Source: Rhodanobacter spathiphylli B39
Lineage (GTDB): Bacteria; Pseudomonadota; Gammaproteobacteria; Xanthomonadales; Rhodanobacteraceae
Reading direction: 5' to 3'
DNA: 64,000 nt
NCBI RefSeq assembly: GCF_000264295.1
Contig: NZ_AJXT01000042.1
Span: 1-64,000 of the forward strand
Part shown: positions 10,238 through 19,313 of the stretch, one piece after another
Layout of the letters: each line of letters opens with the position of its first letter
Position numbering within the stretch: position 1 is the first letter of the stretch
Notes under the pieces: model-generated
The model's input: the letters and a program-made list of their open reading frames with translations, nothing else
The model's database searches: none
What the model was told of the DNA's origin: nothing
Translations under genes and position numbers: made by a program

Positions 10238-12502
10238 ATGGCATTCCACAAGACCCGCATTGCTTCCTTGATCGGCATCGCCCTATGGGCCTTCGGCGGT
10301 GCATGCATCACCGCGAACGCGAGCAGCGACGCGCACCCGTGGATGAACCTCAGGCTGACGCCCGACCAGCGCGCCGACCTCGTGCTGAAGGCGATGACGC
10401 AGGACGAGAAGTTCCGCCTGATTCGCGTCGACTTCGGCGACACCGAGAACGGCCACGTGATGGCACCGGGCGCGCTGGGCTCGGCCGGTTACGGCCCGGC
10501 GATCGCGCGACTGGGTCTGCCGGCCATCCAGGAAAGCGATGCCGGTCTCGGCGTAGCCAAGCCGCACAAGCTCGGCGCCACCGCCCTGCCCTCGGGCCTT
10601 GCCACCGCGGCCAGTTTCGATCCTGCGATCGCCCGCGAAGGCGGCGCGATGATTGGTAGCGAGGCGCACCGCCGCGGCTTCAACGTGATGCTGGCCGGCG
10701 GCGTGGATCTGCTGCGCGACCCGCGCAACGGACGCAATTTCGAATACGCGGGCGAAGACCCGCTGTTGGCCGGCGTGATCGCCGGCAACGCCATCGCCGG
10801 CATCCAGAGCCAGCACCTCGTCTCCACCATCAAGCACTACGCGCTCAACGACCTGGAAACCGACCGCACCACGCTGAGCGCGAATATCGATCGCGGCGCC
10901 GCGCGCGAGTCCGACCTGCTCGCCTTCGAGATCGCCATCGCGACTGGCGACCCGGGCTCGGTGATGTGTTCCTACAACCGCGTCAACGCCGTCTATGCCT
11001 GCGAGGACGACTGGCTGCTCAACGACGTGCTGAAGCACGACTGGCACTACCCCGGCTTCGTGATGTCGGACTGGGGCGCGGTGCACAGCGCCGCGAAATC
11101 CGCGCTGGCCGGACTGGATCAGGAATCGGCCGGCGAAACCTTCGACAAGGAGGTGTACTTCGACCAGCCGCTGCGCGCCGCGGTCGCTTCCGGCCAGGTG
11201 CCGCAGTCGCGTATCGACGACATGGCGCGGCGCATCCTGCGCAGTCTGTTCGCGGCCGGCGTGATGGATCATCCAGCACGACAGGCGCCCATCGATTTCG
11301 CCGCGGACCGCAAGGTGGCGCAGCGCGCCGAGGAAGCCGGCGCGGTGCTGCTGCGCAACCAGGGCGCGCTGCTGCCGCTGTCCGCTGGGCAGTCCGTGGC
11401 GGTGATCGGCGGCCATGCCGACAAGGGTGTGCTGACCGGCGGCGGCTCCTCCGCGGTGCAGTCGCCGCAAGGCAACGCGGTGCCGGGCCTGGCGCCCGCC
11501 GAGTGGCCGGGGCCGCGCATCTATCAGCCATCCGCACCACTCGCGGCGATCAGGCAACGCGCGCATGGCACGGTGAGCTACGCCAGCGGCGAGGACATCG
11601 CCGCCGCCGCGAAGCTGGCCGCGCAATCCAGGGTGGCCGTGGTGTTCGTCGAGCAGTGGGCGGCGGAAAGTTTCGACGCGTCGCACCTCACCTTGCCGGA
11701 CAACCAGGATGCACTGGTCGAAGCCGTGGCCAAGGCCAACCCGCACATCATCGTGGTGCTGGAAAACAACGGTCCGGTGGCGATGCCGTGGCTGGACCAG
11801 GTCGGCGCCGTGCTGGAAGCCTGGTATCCCGGCGCGGCCGGCGGCGAGGCGATCGCGCGGCTGCTGTACGGCGAGGTCGATCCCTCCGGTCGCCTTCCGG
11901 TCACTTGGCCGCGCGACGAATCGCAGCTGCCGCGCCCGACTATCCCCGGCGCAGGCCTCGCCGCCATCGGCCTGCCACCGCAGGGCCAGCCCGCGCAGGA
12001 CATCGACTACAACCTCGAAGGCGCTGACTTAGGCTACCGCTGGTACCAGCGCCAGCACCTCGAACCGCTGTTCCCGTTCGGCTACGGCCTGAGCTACACG
12101 CACTTTGAGTACAGCGACTTCAAGCCGCGGGTGGAAGGCGGCAAGCTCATCGCCTCGTTCACTGTCACCAATCGCGGTGCACGCGCGGGCGCCGATGTGC
12201 CACAGCTCTACGTGACTCCGCCCGGTTCGAACCATGCACGGCGACTGGCCGGCTGGTGCCGCGTCAGCCTGAAGCCCGGCCAGTCCGCGTTCCTCACGGT
12301 CGCCGCCGACCCGCGCCTGCTGGTGAGTTTCGACAGTCATGGCCAGCGCTGGCTGCGCCCGGCCGGCGCCTATCAATTGCAGCTTGGCCACTCGGCCATG
12401 TCGTTTCAGGGCGAAGGCAAGGTGACACTCACGGCAGTTTCCTGGGGTGCCGACGCATCGCCCCCAGGTGCAATTCGACCCTGCGTGACGGGCAAGCACT
12501 GA
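10238..12502 (+). CDS. Glycoside hydrolase family 3 beta-glucosidase/xylosidase, exported
   Basis: 754 residues. A signal peptide (hydrophobic LIGIALWAFGGACITANA) points to the periplasm or outside. The family 3 N-terminal barrel follows, with the nucleophile Asp278 in GFVMSDWGAVHS and the KHYALNDLETDR substrate-pocket motif. The GH3 C-terminal domain comes next (AVVFVEQWAAESFDASHLTLP), then a fibronectin III-like domain from about residue 640 (PFGYGLSYTHFEYSD onward). ATG 10238 is preceded by GAAGGGGA. It lies downstream of the receptor and a decayed gene and would release monosaccharides from the imported glycan. Exact specificity cannot be read. Confidence 0.92.
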   Translation: MAFHKTRIASLIGIALWAFGGACITANASSDAHPWMNLRLTPDQRADLVLKAMTQDEKFRLIRVDFGDTENGHVMAPGALGSAGYGPAIARLGLPAIQESDAGLGVAKPHKLGATALPSGLATAASFDPAIAREGGAMIGSEAHRRGFNVMLAGGVDLLRDPRNGRNFEYAGEDPLLAGVIAGNAIAGIQSQHLVSTIKHYALNDLETDRTTLSANIDRGAARESDLLAFEIAIATGDPGSVMCSYNRVNAVYACEDDWLLNDVLKHDWHYPGFVMSDWGAVHSAAKSALAGLDQESAGETFDKEVYFDQPLRAAVASGQVPQSRIDDMARRILRSLFAAGVMDHPARQAPIDFAADRKVAQRAEEAGAVLLRNQGALLPLSAGQSVAVIGGHADKGVLTGGGSSAVQSPQGNAVPGLAPAEWPGPRIYQPSAPLAAIRQRAHGTVSYASGEDIAAAAKLAAQSRVAVVFVEQWAAESFDASHLTLPDNQDALVEAVAKANPHIIVVLENNGPVAMPWLDQVGAVLEAWYPGAAGGEAIARLLYGEVDPSGRLPVTWPRDESQLPRPTIPGAGLAAIGLPPQGQPAQDIDYNLEGADLGYRWYQRQHLEPLFPFGYGLSYTHFEYSDFKPRVEGGKLIASFTVTNRGARAGADVPQLYVTPPGSNHARRLAGWCRVSLKPGQSAFLTVAADPRLLVSFDSHGQRWLRPAGAYQLQLGHSAMSFQGEGKVTLTAVSWGADASPPGAIRPCVTGKH

Positions 12503-12779
12503 GCCGGCATGCCCTGGCGGGATGTCAAGCGGAAACTTCGTATGTCGTCCACAGACGATCAACCGGCTCGGCCTGCACGCTCCGGCGGGCCGGCCCCGTC
12601 GGGAATGCGACACGCGCAAAGGTGGCTGGCCTGCGAACAGGCACGGCGGTACCGCGAGGCGTTCGAGCGCAAGAGCCTCCGAAGCACCCTCCTTCCCGGA
12701 CATTTTTGCCGCCCGTCCTTGATATGTGCGCTGGAACTGCCATTTCTGTCTGCATCGCGACCACGACAGGAGGCACCGC
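12503..12779. other. Intergenic stretch without a recognised feature
   Basis: The 277 bases between the GH3 gene and msrB hold no credible ORF, tRNA or strong terminator. The last part carries the msrB ribosome site ACAGGAGG. A promoter for msrBA must be here but no clear -35/-10 pair was found. Confidence 0.5.
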
Positions 12780-13229
12780 ATGTCCCGTTACACCCGAACT
12801 CCCGAAGCCTTGTCGCAACTGAGCCCCGAGCAGTACCGGGTCACCCAGGAAAGTGGCACCGAGCGCCCCGGCACCGGCGAATACCTGCACAACAAGGAGC
12901 CCGGCATCTACGTGGATGTCGTTTCGGGCGAGCCATTGTTTGCCTCGTCGGACAAGTTCGAGTCGGGTTGCGGCTGGCCGAGCTTCACCAGGCCGATCGA
13001 GCCGGCCCATGTGAACGAGCTGCGTGACAGCAGCCACGGGATGATCCGCACCGAGGTACGCTCGACCCATGGCGACAGCCATCTCGGCCACGTCTTTCCG
13101 GACGGACCGAAGGATCGTGGCGGCCTGCGCTATTGCATCAATTCCGCTTCGCTGCGTTTTGTCCCTCGTGGAGAGATGGAAGCGCAGGGTTACGGCGCGT
13201 ACCTGGATCAGGTGGAGGATGTGCGATGA
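12780..13229 (+). CDS. msrB: Peptide-methionine (R)-S-oxide reductase
   Basis: 149 residues. MsrB reduces the R form of methionine sulfoxide in proteins using thioredoxin. The catalytic Cys119 is in [11 protein letters not shown], and [17 protein letters not shown] complete the family signature. The two CxxC zinc pairs of many MsrBs are absent ([11 protein letters not shown] stands where the first would be), so this is the zinc-free form. ATG 12780 follows GGAGG. The stop overlaps the msrA start (ATGA), so the two are translationally coupled. Confidence 0.95.
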   Translation: MSRYTRTPEALSQLSPEQYRVTQESGTERPGTGEYLHNKEPGIYVDVVSGEPLFASSDKFESGCGWPSFTRPIEPAHVNELRDSSHGMIRTEVRSTHGDSHLGHVFPDGPKDRGGLRYCINSASLRFVPRGEMEAQGYGAYLDQVEDVR

Positions 13230-13735
13230 CGACCGAGCGCGCGGTGCTTGCCGGAGGCTGCTTCTGGGGCATGCAGGAGCTGATTCGCCAGCAGGATGGC
13301 GTGATCTCCACCCGGGTCGGCTACAGCGGCGGCGATGTGCCCAATGCGACCTACCGCAATCACGGCAGCCACGCCGAGGCCATCGAGATCGTGTTCGATC
13401 CGTCGCGAATCAGCTATCGCAGCCTGCTGGAATTCTTCTTCCAGATTCACGACCCGTCAACGCCCAACCGCCAGGGCAATGACCGTGGCACGTCCTATCG
13501 TTCGGCGATCTTCTACACCTCGGACGCGCAGAAGGAGGTCGCCGAAGACACCATTGCGGACGTCGATGCCTCCGGCCTGTGGCCGGGCAAGGTGGTGACC
13601 GAAGTGGCGCCGGCGGGTGACTTCTGGGAGGCCGAACCGGAGCACCAGGATTACCTGGAACGTTACCCGCAGGGCTATACCTGCCACTTCATCCGCCCCG
13701 ACTGGAGACTGCCGAGGCGTGACGCGCAGGCCTGA
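13226..13735 (+). CDS. msrA: Peptide-methionine (S)-S-oxide reductase
   Basis: 169 residues. MsrA reduces the S form of methionine sulfoxide. The catalytic Cys12 is in [23 protein letters not shown], and [12 protein letters not shown] are family blocks. It overlaps msrB by four bases and together they repair both sulfoxide forms. No signal peptide, so cytoplasmic. It converges on zipA with six bases between the stops. Confidence 0.96.
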   Translation: MTTERAVLAGGCFWGMQELIRQQDGVISTRVGYSGGDVPNATYRNHGSHAEAIEIVFDPSRISYRSLLEFFFQIHDPSTPNRQGNDRGTSYRSAIFYTSDAQKEVAEDTIADVDASGLWPGKVVTEVAPAGDFWEAEPEHQDYLERYPQGYTCHFIRPDWRLPRRDAQA

Positions 13736-13741
13736 AACGCC

Positions 13742-14734
13742 TCAGCGGCCGAAGATGATTTCCTTGCCTTCGTGGTCGCGGTCCCAGCCGCGCAGCTGGT
13801 CGCGGATGTGCGCGATGCCCTGACGCCCGAGCGCGTTGCGCTCCTCGTCGAGCACGTGGCCGTCCAGCAACTCGGCCAGCCGCTGCGCGGTGGGCAGCAT
13901 GGCGTCCCATGCGTCCAGCGCCGGCAGCGGCGCCGGCAGGGTCATGAAAAAGCTGACGCCCGGTGTGCGCAGGTCTTCCAGCCGGGCGAGGTCGAAGTTG
14001 CCCGGCTTGAGCATGTTGGCGACGCTGAACAGCGGTCCCAGCTCGCGTTTGCCGTCGACCAGGCGGTGATAGATGCCCATGTCGCCAAATTCCAGGCCGG
14101 CCTTTTCGGCGGCCACCACGAGATCCGGGCCGTGGAAACGCTCGCCTTCGCGGGCCACCACGAACAGCGTGATGATGCGTTCCACCGGCAACTGCGGCGG
14201 CCGCCGCCCCAGATCGGAACGCTGGGGAGCCGCCTGGACCGGCGGGGGTGTCGACGGAGTTTCCACGACCGGCGCTTCCGCCGGCAGGCCGGTGTTCTGT
14301 ACCACCGGATCGCTGGAGCTGGGGGCACGCAAGGCATCGATGATCGAGGCCACGTGATCCGCCAGTTTCGGTGGCTGCCTGGTCCTGGCGGTCTTCGGCG
14401 CAGCTGCCGTGCCGGGTTCCCTGCTCCGGTCGCCCGACAGGGTGGCGCCCAGGCGCTCCAGTTCCTCGCGCAAGCCCACCTCCAGCTCGCCTTGCTGCGG
14501 CCTGGCATCGCCGCGGAAGACATCGTCAGCGACCGGCTCGATATCCGATTCGCCGAAGGTCGGTTCGCGTCGTTCGCCGGCATGGGGGCCGGGCACGACG
14601 CGGCGTTTGCCCTGTTCCTTCCTGGGCTGGCCGAACAGCCACAGCAGTGCCAGCACGATGAGGCCGACGATCAGCATCGGAATGCCGACGGCGGGATTCC
14701 AGGCAAGGGCAAGCACGGGTTGCAACGTCATCAT
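13742..14734 (-). CDS. zipA: Cell division protein ZipA
   Basis: 330 residues. The N terminus has one membrane segment (GIPMLIVGLIVLALLWLFG), followed by a charged and then Pro-rich linker (about residues 40-195). The globular FtsZ-binding domain covers the last 130 residues (IITLFVVAREGERFHGPDLV, LFSVANMLKPGNFD, TPGVSFFMTLP). ZipA tethers FtsZ to the inner membrane. The start at 14734 (Met-Met) is supported by GAGGA upstream and by the membrane helix beginning soon after; the longer frame is unlikely. It follows smc on the same strand, an order usual in xanthomonads, but ligA, which commonly comes next, is not here. Confidence 0.93.
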   Translation of the reverse strand: MMTLQPVLALAWNPAVGIPMLIVGLIVLALLWLFGQPRKEQGKRRVVPGPHAGERREPTFGESDIEPVADDVFRGDARPQQGELEVGLREELERLGATLSGDRSREPGTAAAPKTARTRQPPKLADHVASIIDALRAPSSSDPVVQNTGLPAEAPVVETPSTPPPVQAAPQRSDLGRRPPQLPVERIITLFVVAREGERFHGPDLVVAAEKAGLEFGDMGIYHRLVDGKRELGPLFSVANMLKPGNFDLARLEDLRTPGVSFFMTLPAPLPALDAWDAMLPTAQRLAELLDGHVLDEERNALGRQGIAHIRDQLRGWDRDHEGKEIIFGR

Positions 14735-14740
14735 GGGTTC

Positions 14741-14894
14741 CTCAGGGTCTGTGAAGAAAACCACTTCCTGTGGTTTTCTTCTATCGCGAATCCAGTACAC
14801 GCCCGGACTCGCTCACATGAAACAGTCACTAGCGTGACTGCTTCATGCCCGGCCATCCTGGCCGGCCTGAGAGGTTGAAAACTCAACCTCTCAG
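14741..14894 (-). repeat. Three-hairpin dispersed element at the 3' end of smc (copy A)
   Basis: On the minus strand the element begins with the C before the smc stop TGA. Hairpin 1: CTGAGAGGTTGA...TCAACCTCTCAG (perfect). A conserved AGGCCGGCCA box and GGGCATG follow. Hairpin 2: CAGTCAC-GCTA-GTGACTG. Hairpin 3: GAAGAAAACCAC-5-GTGGTTTTCTTC (14753-14781), then CACAG. Copy B at 40574-40687 has the same order with a different hairpin 2. Both start at a stop codon. It may act as a terminator or RNA-stability element, or be a REP-type mobile repeat. Confidence 0.7.
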
Positions 14895-17800
14895 GCAGCG
14901 CCTGCCAGTTTAGCCGCTTCGGCCAGATCCACCTGCACCAGTCGCGAAACACCGGGCTCGCGCATGGTCACGCCGCACAGTTGGGTGGCCGCTTCCATGG
15001 TCGCCTTGTTGTGGCTGATGAAGATGAACTGCACCTGCTCGCTCATCTCGCGTACCAGGCTGGAGAAGCGGCCCACGTTGGCCTCGTCCAGCGGTGCGTC
15101 GACCTCGTCGAGCAGGCAGAACGGTGCCGGGTTGAGACCGAAGATCGCGAACACCAGCGACACCGCGGTCAGCGCCTTTTCGCCGCCGGACAGCAGCGAG
15201 ATGTTGGATGGGCGCTTGCCCGGCGGGCGCGCCATGATCGTCACGCCGGTGTTGAGCAGATCATCGCCGGTGAGCTCCAGGTAGGCATGGCCGCCACCGA
15301 ACAGTCGCGGGAACAGCTCCTGCACGCCGGCGTTGACCTTGTCGAAGGTTTCCTTGAAACGCTGACGCGTTTCGCGATCGATCTTCTTGATCGCGCCTTC
15401 CAGCGTTTCCATCGCATCGGCCAGGTCGGTGAGCTGGTTGTCCAGGTAGGTCTTGCGCTCGCTCTGCTCGGCGTGTTCCTGGATGGCGGCGAGGTTCACC
15501 GGTTCAAGCCGGGCGATCTTCTGGCCGAGGTCACTCAGCTGCGAACGCCACTGATCCGCATCGATGTCGGGCGCGAGTTCGGCCAGCAGCGTCTCCAGTT
15601 GCAGACCTGACGCGGCAATCGCCTCGGCCAGCTGGTCGGCGCGCAGCTGCAAGGCCTGCGCCGCAAGCCGCTTCTGCGACAGCCCTTCGCGCAGCGTGGC
15701 CAGGCCCTGCTCCGCCAGGTGGCGCTGCTGCTCCAGCTTGCGGAACTCGATGTCGCAGTCCTCCAGCGCGCGGCGCGCCTCGACCAGCTGCTTGTCGACC
15801 AGCAGGCGCTGATCCAGATATGCCTGCCGCTCCGATTCGAGTTCGGCGATCGGATCGGAACCCGCGGCGAGCTGTTCGGTGATTTCGTCGCGGCGCATCT
15901 CGATCTGGCGCAGTTGCGTGTCCATGCGGGCCAGCGTCTGTTCCAGCGAGCTCAGCGAGGAGCGCTTCGACTCCAGCGCGAGTGCCAGCGAGTGCGACTG
16001 CTCGGCGGCCTCGCGCGCGTTCATGCGCGCTTCCTCACGCGCTTCGAGCAGGCCGCGTCGCTCGTTCTCCAGCTCGCGGCGCTGGTCCTCGAGGTCGCCC
16101 ATCAGACCGATCGACTCGTCCAGTCGGGCGCGTGCCTCGCGGGTCTGGCCCTGCAATTCGTCGATCTGCCGATTCAGGTCCGCCAGTTCGCCCTTGACCT
16201 TCTCGGCGCGGGCGCGGGCGGTTTCCAGCTTGCCGCGGTGGCTCTGCAACTGGCCGGCCAGTTCGGACTGCCGGCGATGCGCGTTGTACAGCTCGCGCTG
16301 GGCATCGTCACGCGCGCGTTCGGTCTCGAATTTGCTGGTGCGCAGCGTATCGAGCCGCTCGCTGGCTTCTTCCAGCTGCGCTTCCAGCGTGGCGATCTGC
16401 TCGGCCAGCGTGCGCAGCTCGCGCTCGCGCGCCAGCACGCCGACCTGGCTGCCCTGCGCCCGGCGCACGCGCGCCCAGCCCGGCCCCAGCCATTCGCCCG
16501 CCGGCGTGATCACCGACTGGTACGGCGCCAGCGAGGACAGCGAGACGACCCGTTGATGCGCTTCGTCCAGCGATGCCGCGGTGAGCACGTGACCAAGGAT
16601 CGCCATCGCCGCCGCCGGTCCCCGCACGTGCGCCGCGAGGGTGCCGGCGGTGTTGACGCCACCTTCGCTGGCGTCGAGCAAGGCCATGTCGGCGTTCTCG
16701 ATCGAGGAAAATTCGCTGGCCAGCGTGTGAGCCTGGTCAACCAGCACGCTGTCCAGAAAGCCGCTCAACGCCGTTTCCACCGCGGTTTCCCAACCGGCTT
16801 CCACCTGCAGCGATTCGCCCAGGCGACGCGAGTGGTCCAGGCCCAGCTTCGCCAGCCATCCACTGGCCGCGCCTTCGTCCTGTCCCAGCGCGGCGTGCTG
16901 CAAGGCCTCCAGCGACGCGTGCCGGCCGCGGGCGGCCTGCAACTGCTGGCGCGCTTCGTTGAGGGTCGACTGCACCAGGCGTTCGTCCTCCAGCACCTTT
17001 TCGTGGCCGGACTTGTGCTGGTCGAGCAGGCTGCCGAGCGTCTCCACGCGTTCGCGCTGGGTCTCGTGCTCATGGGTCAACTGCTCGCCGGCGGCGTCCA
17101 GCGCCTCCACGTCGGTGGCCTTCTGCTCGGTCTCCAGCACTTCGCGACGGCGCGCCAGGTCGACCGCTTGGCGATCCAGGTAGCTGAGCCTGGTTCGTTC
17201 CACTTCCGCTGCGCGGTTCGACTCACCCGCGTTGCGCGTGTGGCTGTCCCAGCGCTGTTGCCAGTCGGCCAGCCTGGCTTCGGTGTTGCGCTGGGCCTCG
17301 CCGGTGTCGTCCTGCAGCTGCTGCAGCGCTTCGAGCTTGGGTTCGCCTTCGGCCAGCGCCAGCCGCAGCGCCTCGACCTGTTCGCGATCGGTGGCGATGT
17401 GTGCGGCCAGTTCGGCATGTTCGCGCTCGGCGTCGCCATGGGCGCGCTGCAGGCGTTCGGCGGTTTCCTTGTTGTAGCGCACCTGCTGTTCGACCCGGGC
17501 AATCTCGGCGCCGACCTTGTAGACGTCGGCCTGCACCGCATTCAGATGCTCGCTGGCGTCGGTGTGGCGTTCGCGCACGCTTTCCAGCTGGGCCTCGATC
17601 TGGCGCTGGCCGGCGAGCTGCTTTTCGATCTCGATCTCGGCGGCGGACAGCCCCTGCCCTTCGCCGTCGTGCTGGCTTTTCAGCGCGCGATATTCCAGTG
17701 CGCGCAGCTCGGCTTCCTTGCGCGTCTGCTCTTCCTTCAGCGCCTTCCAGCGCTCGGCGGCACGGGCCTGGCGGTTGAGGTGCTCGAGCTGCTTGTCCAC

Positions 17801-18400
17801 CTCGTCGCGCACGTCGCGCACGCGGTCGAGGTTCTCGCGGGTGGCCTTGATCCGGCTTTCGGTTTCCTTGCGGCGCTCCTTGTACTTGGAGATGCCGGCG
17901 GCCTCTTCCAGGTGCGTGCGCAGTTCTTCCGGATGCGCCTCGATGATCTGGCTGATCATGCCCTGCTCGATGATCGAGTAGCTGCGCGGGCCCAGGCCGG
18001 TGCCAAGGAACAGGTCGGTGATGTCGCGGCGGCGGCAACGCGCGCCGTTGAGGTAGTACGAGGACTGGCCGTCGCGGGTGACCTGGCGCTTCACCGAGAT
18101 CTCGGCGTACTGGCCGTACTCGCCCTGCACTGAGCCGTCGGCGTTGTCGAAGATCAGCTCGACCGTGGCCTGCCCCACCGGCTTGCGCGTGTTGGAGCCG
18201 GAGAAGATCACGTCGGTCAGCGAGTCGCCGCGCAGGCGGCTGGCCGCGCTCTCGCCCATCACCCAGCGGATCGCGTCGATGATGTTCGATTTGCCGCAAC
18301 CGTTGGGGCCAACCACGCCGATCATGTTGCTGGGCAGGTGCAGGGTGGTCGGGTCCACGAAGGACTTGAAACCGGCGAGTTTGATGGTGCTCAGGCGCAT
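14891..18400 (-). CDS. smc: Chromosome segregation ATPase SMC
   Basis: 1169 residues, normal for SMC. The N-terminal head has Walker A GPNGCGKSN (about residues 32-40). Two long coiled-coil arms flank the hinge (around residues 520-640, GWLAKLGLDHSRRLGESLQV to TPAGEWLGPGWARVR). The C-terminal head carries the signature LSGGEKALTAVSLVFAIF and Walker B FCLLDEVDAPLDEANV. SMC compacts and separates sister chromosomes with ScpA/ScpB, which are not in this window. It is upstream of zipA on the same strand, separated by the three-hairpin element. Confidence 0.98.
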   Translation of the reverse strand: MRLSTIKLAGFKSFVDPTTLHLPSNMIGVVGPNGCGKSNIIDAIRWVMGESAASRLRGDSLTDVIFSGSNTRKPVGQATVELIFDNADGSVQGEYGQYAEISVKRQVTRDGQSSYYLNGARCRRRDITDLFLGTGLGPRSYSIIEQGMISQIIEAHPEELRTHLEEAAGISKYKERRKETESRIKATRENLDRVRDVRDEVDKQLEHLNRQARAAERWKALKEEQTRKEAELRALEYRALKSQHDGEGQGLSAAEIEIEKQLAGQRQIEAQLESVRERHTDASEHLNAVQADVYKVGAEIARVEQQVRYNKETAERLQRAHGDAEREHAELAAHIATDREQVEALRLALAEGEPKLEALQQLQDDTGEAQRNTEARLADWQQRWDSHTRNAGESNRAAEVERTRLSYLDRQAVDLARRREVLETEQKATDVEALDAAGEQLTHEHETQRERVETLGSLLDQHKSGHEKVLEDERLVQSTLNEARQQLQAARGRHASLEALQHAALGQDEGAASGWLAKLGLDHSRRLGESLQVEAGWETAVETALSGFLDSVLVDQAHTLASEFSSIENADMALLDASEGGVNTAGTLAAHVRGPAAAMAILGHVLTAASLDEAHQRVVSLSSLAPYQSVITPAGEWLGPGWARVRRAQGSQVGVLARERELRTLAEQIATLEAQLEEASERLDTLRTSKFETERARDDAQRELYNAHRRQSELAGQLQSHRGKLETARARAEKVKGELADLNRQIDELQGQTREARARLDESIGLMGDLEDQRRELENERRGLLEAREEARMNAREAAEQSHSLALALESKRSSLSSLEQTLARMDTQLRQIEMRRDEITEQLAAGSDPIAELESERQAYLDQRLLVDKQLVEARRALEDCDIEFRKLEQQRHLAEQGLATLREGLSQKRLAAQALQLRADQLAEAIAASGLQLETLLAELAPDIDADQWRSQLSDLGQKIARLEPVNLAAIQEHAEQSERKTYLDNQLTDLADAMETLEGAIKKIDRETRQRFKETFDKVNAGVQELFPRLFGGGHAYLELTGDDLLNTGVTIMARPPGKRPSNISLLSGGEKALTAVSLVFAIFGLNPAPFCLLDEVDAPLDEANVGRFSSLVREMSEQVQFIFISHNKATMEAATQLCGVTMREPGVSRLVQVDLAEAAKLAGAA

Positions 18401-18535
18401 GCGGTCTTCAACGGGTCAGCGGTAAGGCCCGTGCAGCCGGGCGACAGGACACTGTGCCAAACGCAGGGCGACGCTGCAATGCGTTCCTGCATGAAGCATC
18501 AGTTGAACAATTCACTGTAACTGACTGTTCCTGAA

Positions 18536-18793
18536 TTATTTGTTCTTTGCATCAATCGACAGGGCATGGATGCCGTTGTCCATCAGGCCGTCCAGCGCCG
18601 CATAAACCATGCGATGCCGCCGAATCGGCAGCAGCCCGGCGAAGGCGGGACTGACGATGCGCACATGGAAGTGACCCTTGCCCTCGCCCGCGTGGCCGGC
18701 ATGAAGGTGGCCTTCGTCGACGACTTCCAGCTCGGTCGGCGCCAGCGCCACGGTCAGGCGCTGGCGGATCTGCTCGAGCATCGCTTCGCTCAC
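18536..18793 (-). CDS. BolA-family protein
   Basis: 81-85 residues. The frame has the BolA fold landmarks: EVVDEGHLHAGH, then GHFHVRIVSPAFAG, LPIRRHRMVYAALDGLM, and the C-terminal HALSIDAK. BolA proteins pair with monothiol glutaredoxins in iron-sulfur cluster handling; the His residues fit that role. The GTG at 18793 overlaps the yciI stop (GTGA) and suggests coupling; ATG at 18781 is the alternative, giving 81 residues. The bolA-yciI pairing is common in proteobacteria. Confidence 0.9.
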   Translation of the reverse strand: MSEAMLEQIRQRLTVALAPTELEVVDEGHLHAGHAGEGKGHFHVRIVSPAFAGLLPIRRHRMVYAALDGLMDNGIHALSIDAKNK

Positions 18794-19092
18794 GCCGGCA
18801 ACGCCTTGCGGAACGGCTTGATCTGCACGTCGGCGTAGACGCCGGCCGCCACGTACGGATCGGCATCGGCCCAGGCGCGGGCCTCGGCCATCGAGGGGAA
18901 CTGGGCCAGGATCATGCTGCCGGTGAAGCCGGCCGGGCCCGGATCTTCGGACTCGATCGCCGGGAACGCACCGGCCACGAACAGGCGACCGGCTTCCTGC
19001 AGTTCGAGCAGGCGCGCCATGTGTGCCGGTCGCGCAAGCTGACGCCTGGCCAGGGTATCGGGGTGGTCTTTGGCGATGATGGCGTACCACAT
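18790..19092 (-). CDS. YciI-family protein
   Basis: 100 residues, typical YciI: MWYAIIAKDHP at the start, RPAHMARLLELQEAGRL, GSMILAQFPSMAEARAWADADPYVAAGVY, and KPFRKALPA at the end. The fold is a ferredoxin-like alpha/beta dimer with a conserved His/Asp pocket. Some relatives act as dehydrochlorinases, but the cellular role of the plain YciI type is not established. It is co-transcribed with bolA downstream. Confidence 0.9.
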   Translation of the reverse strand: MWYAIIAKDHPDTLARRQLARPAHMARLLELQEAGRLFVAGAFPAIESEDPGPAGFTGSMILAQFPSMAEARAWADADPYVAAGVYADVQIKPFRKALPA

Positions 19093-19313
19093 GGGAGGGC
19101 TCGTGGAATCAGAAGAATTGCCCTATTTTAATCGAAACCAGCGCCTTCACCGAACCGACATCTGCATCGTCTGGGTGACGGCCATCAGCGGGAGAATCGA
19201 ACGATGACACAGACAAGGAAAATTCCCGCGTCGAGCCATCCGTATCGAAAATGCGGACATGATGGGATTCCGGGGCCGTTCGCCGGTTCGACGGCCTTTA
19301 CCGGGACATCGGC

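Noticed and set aside
15719-18133. An 804-codon plus-strand ORF inside smc
   Set aside because: Antisense to a strong smc reading with all motifs intact.
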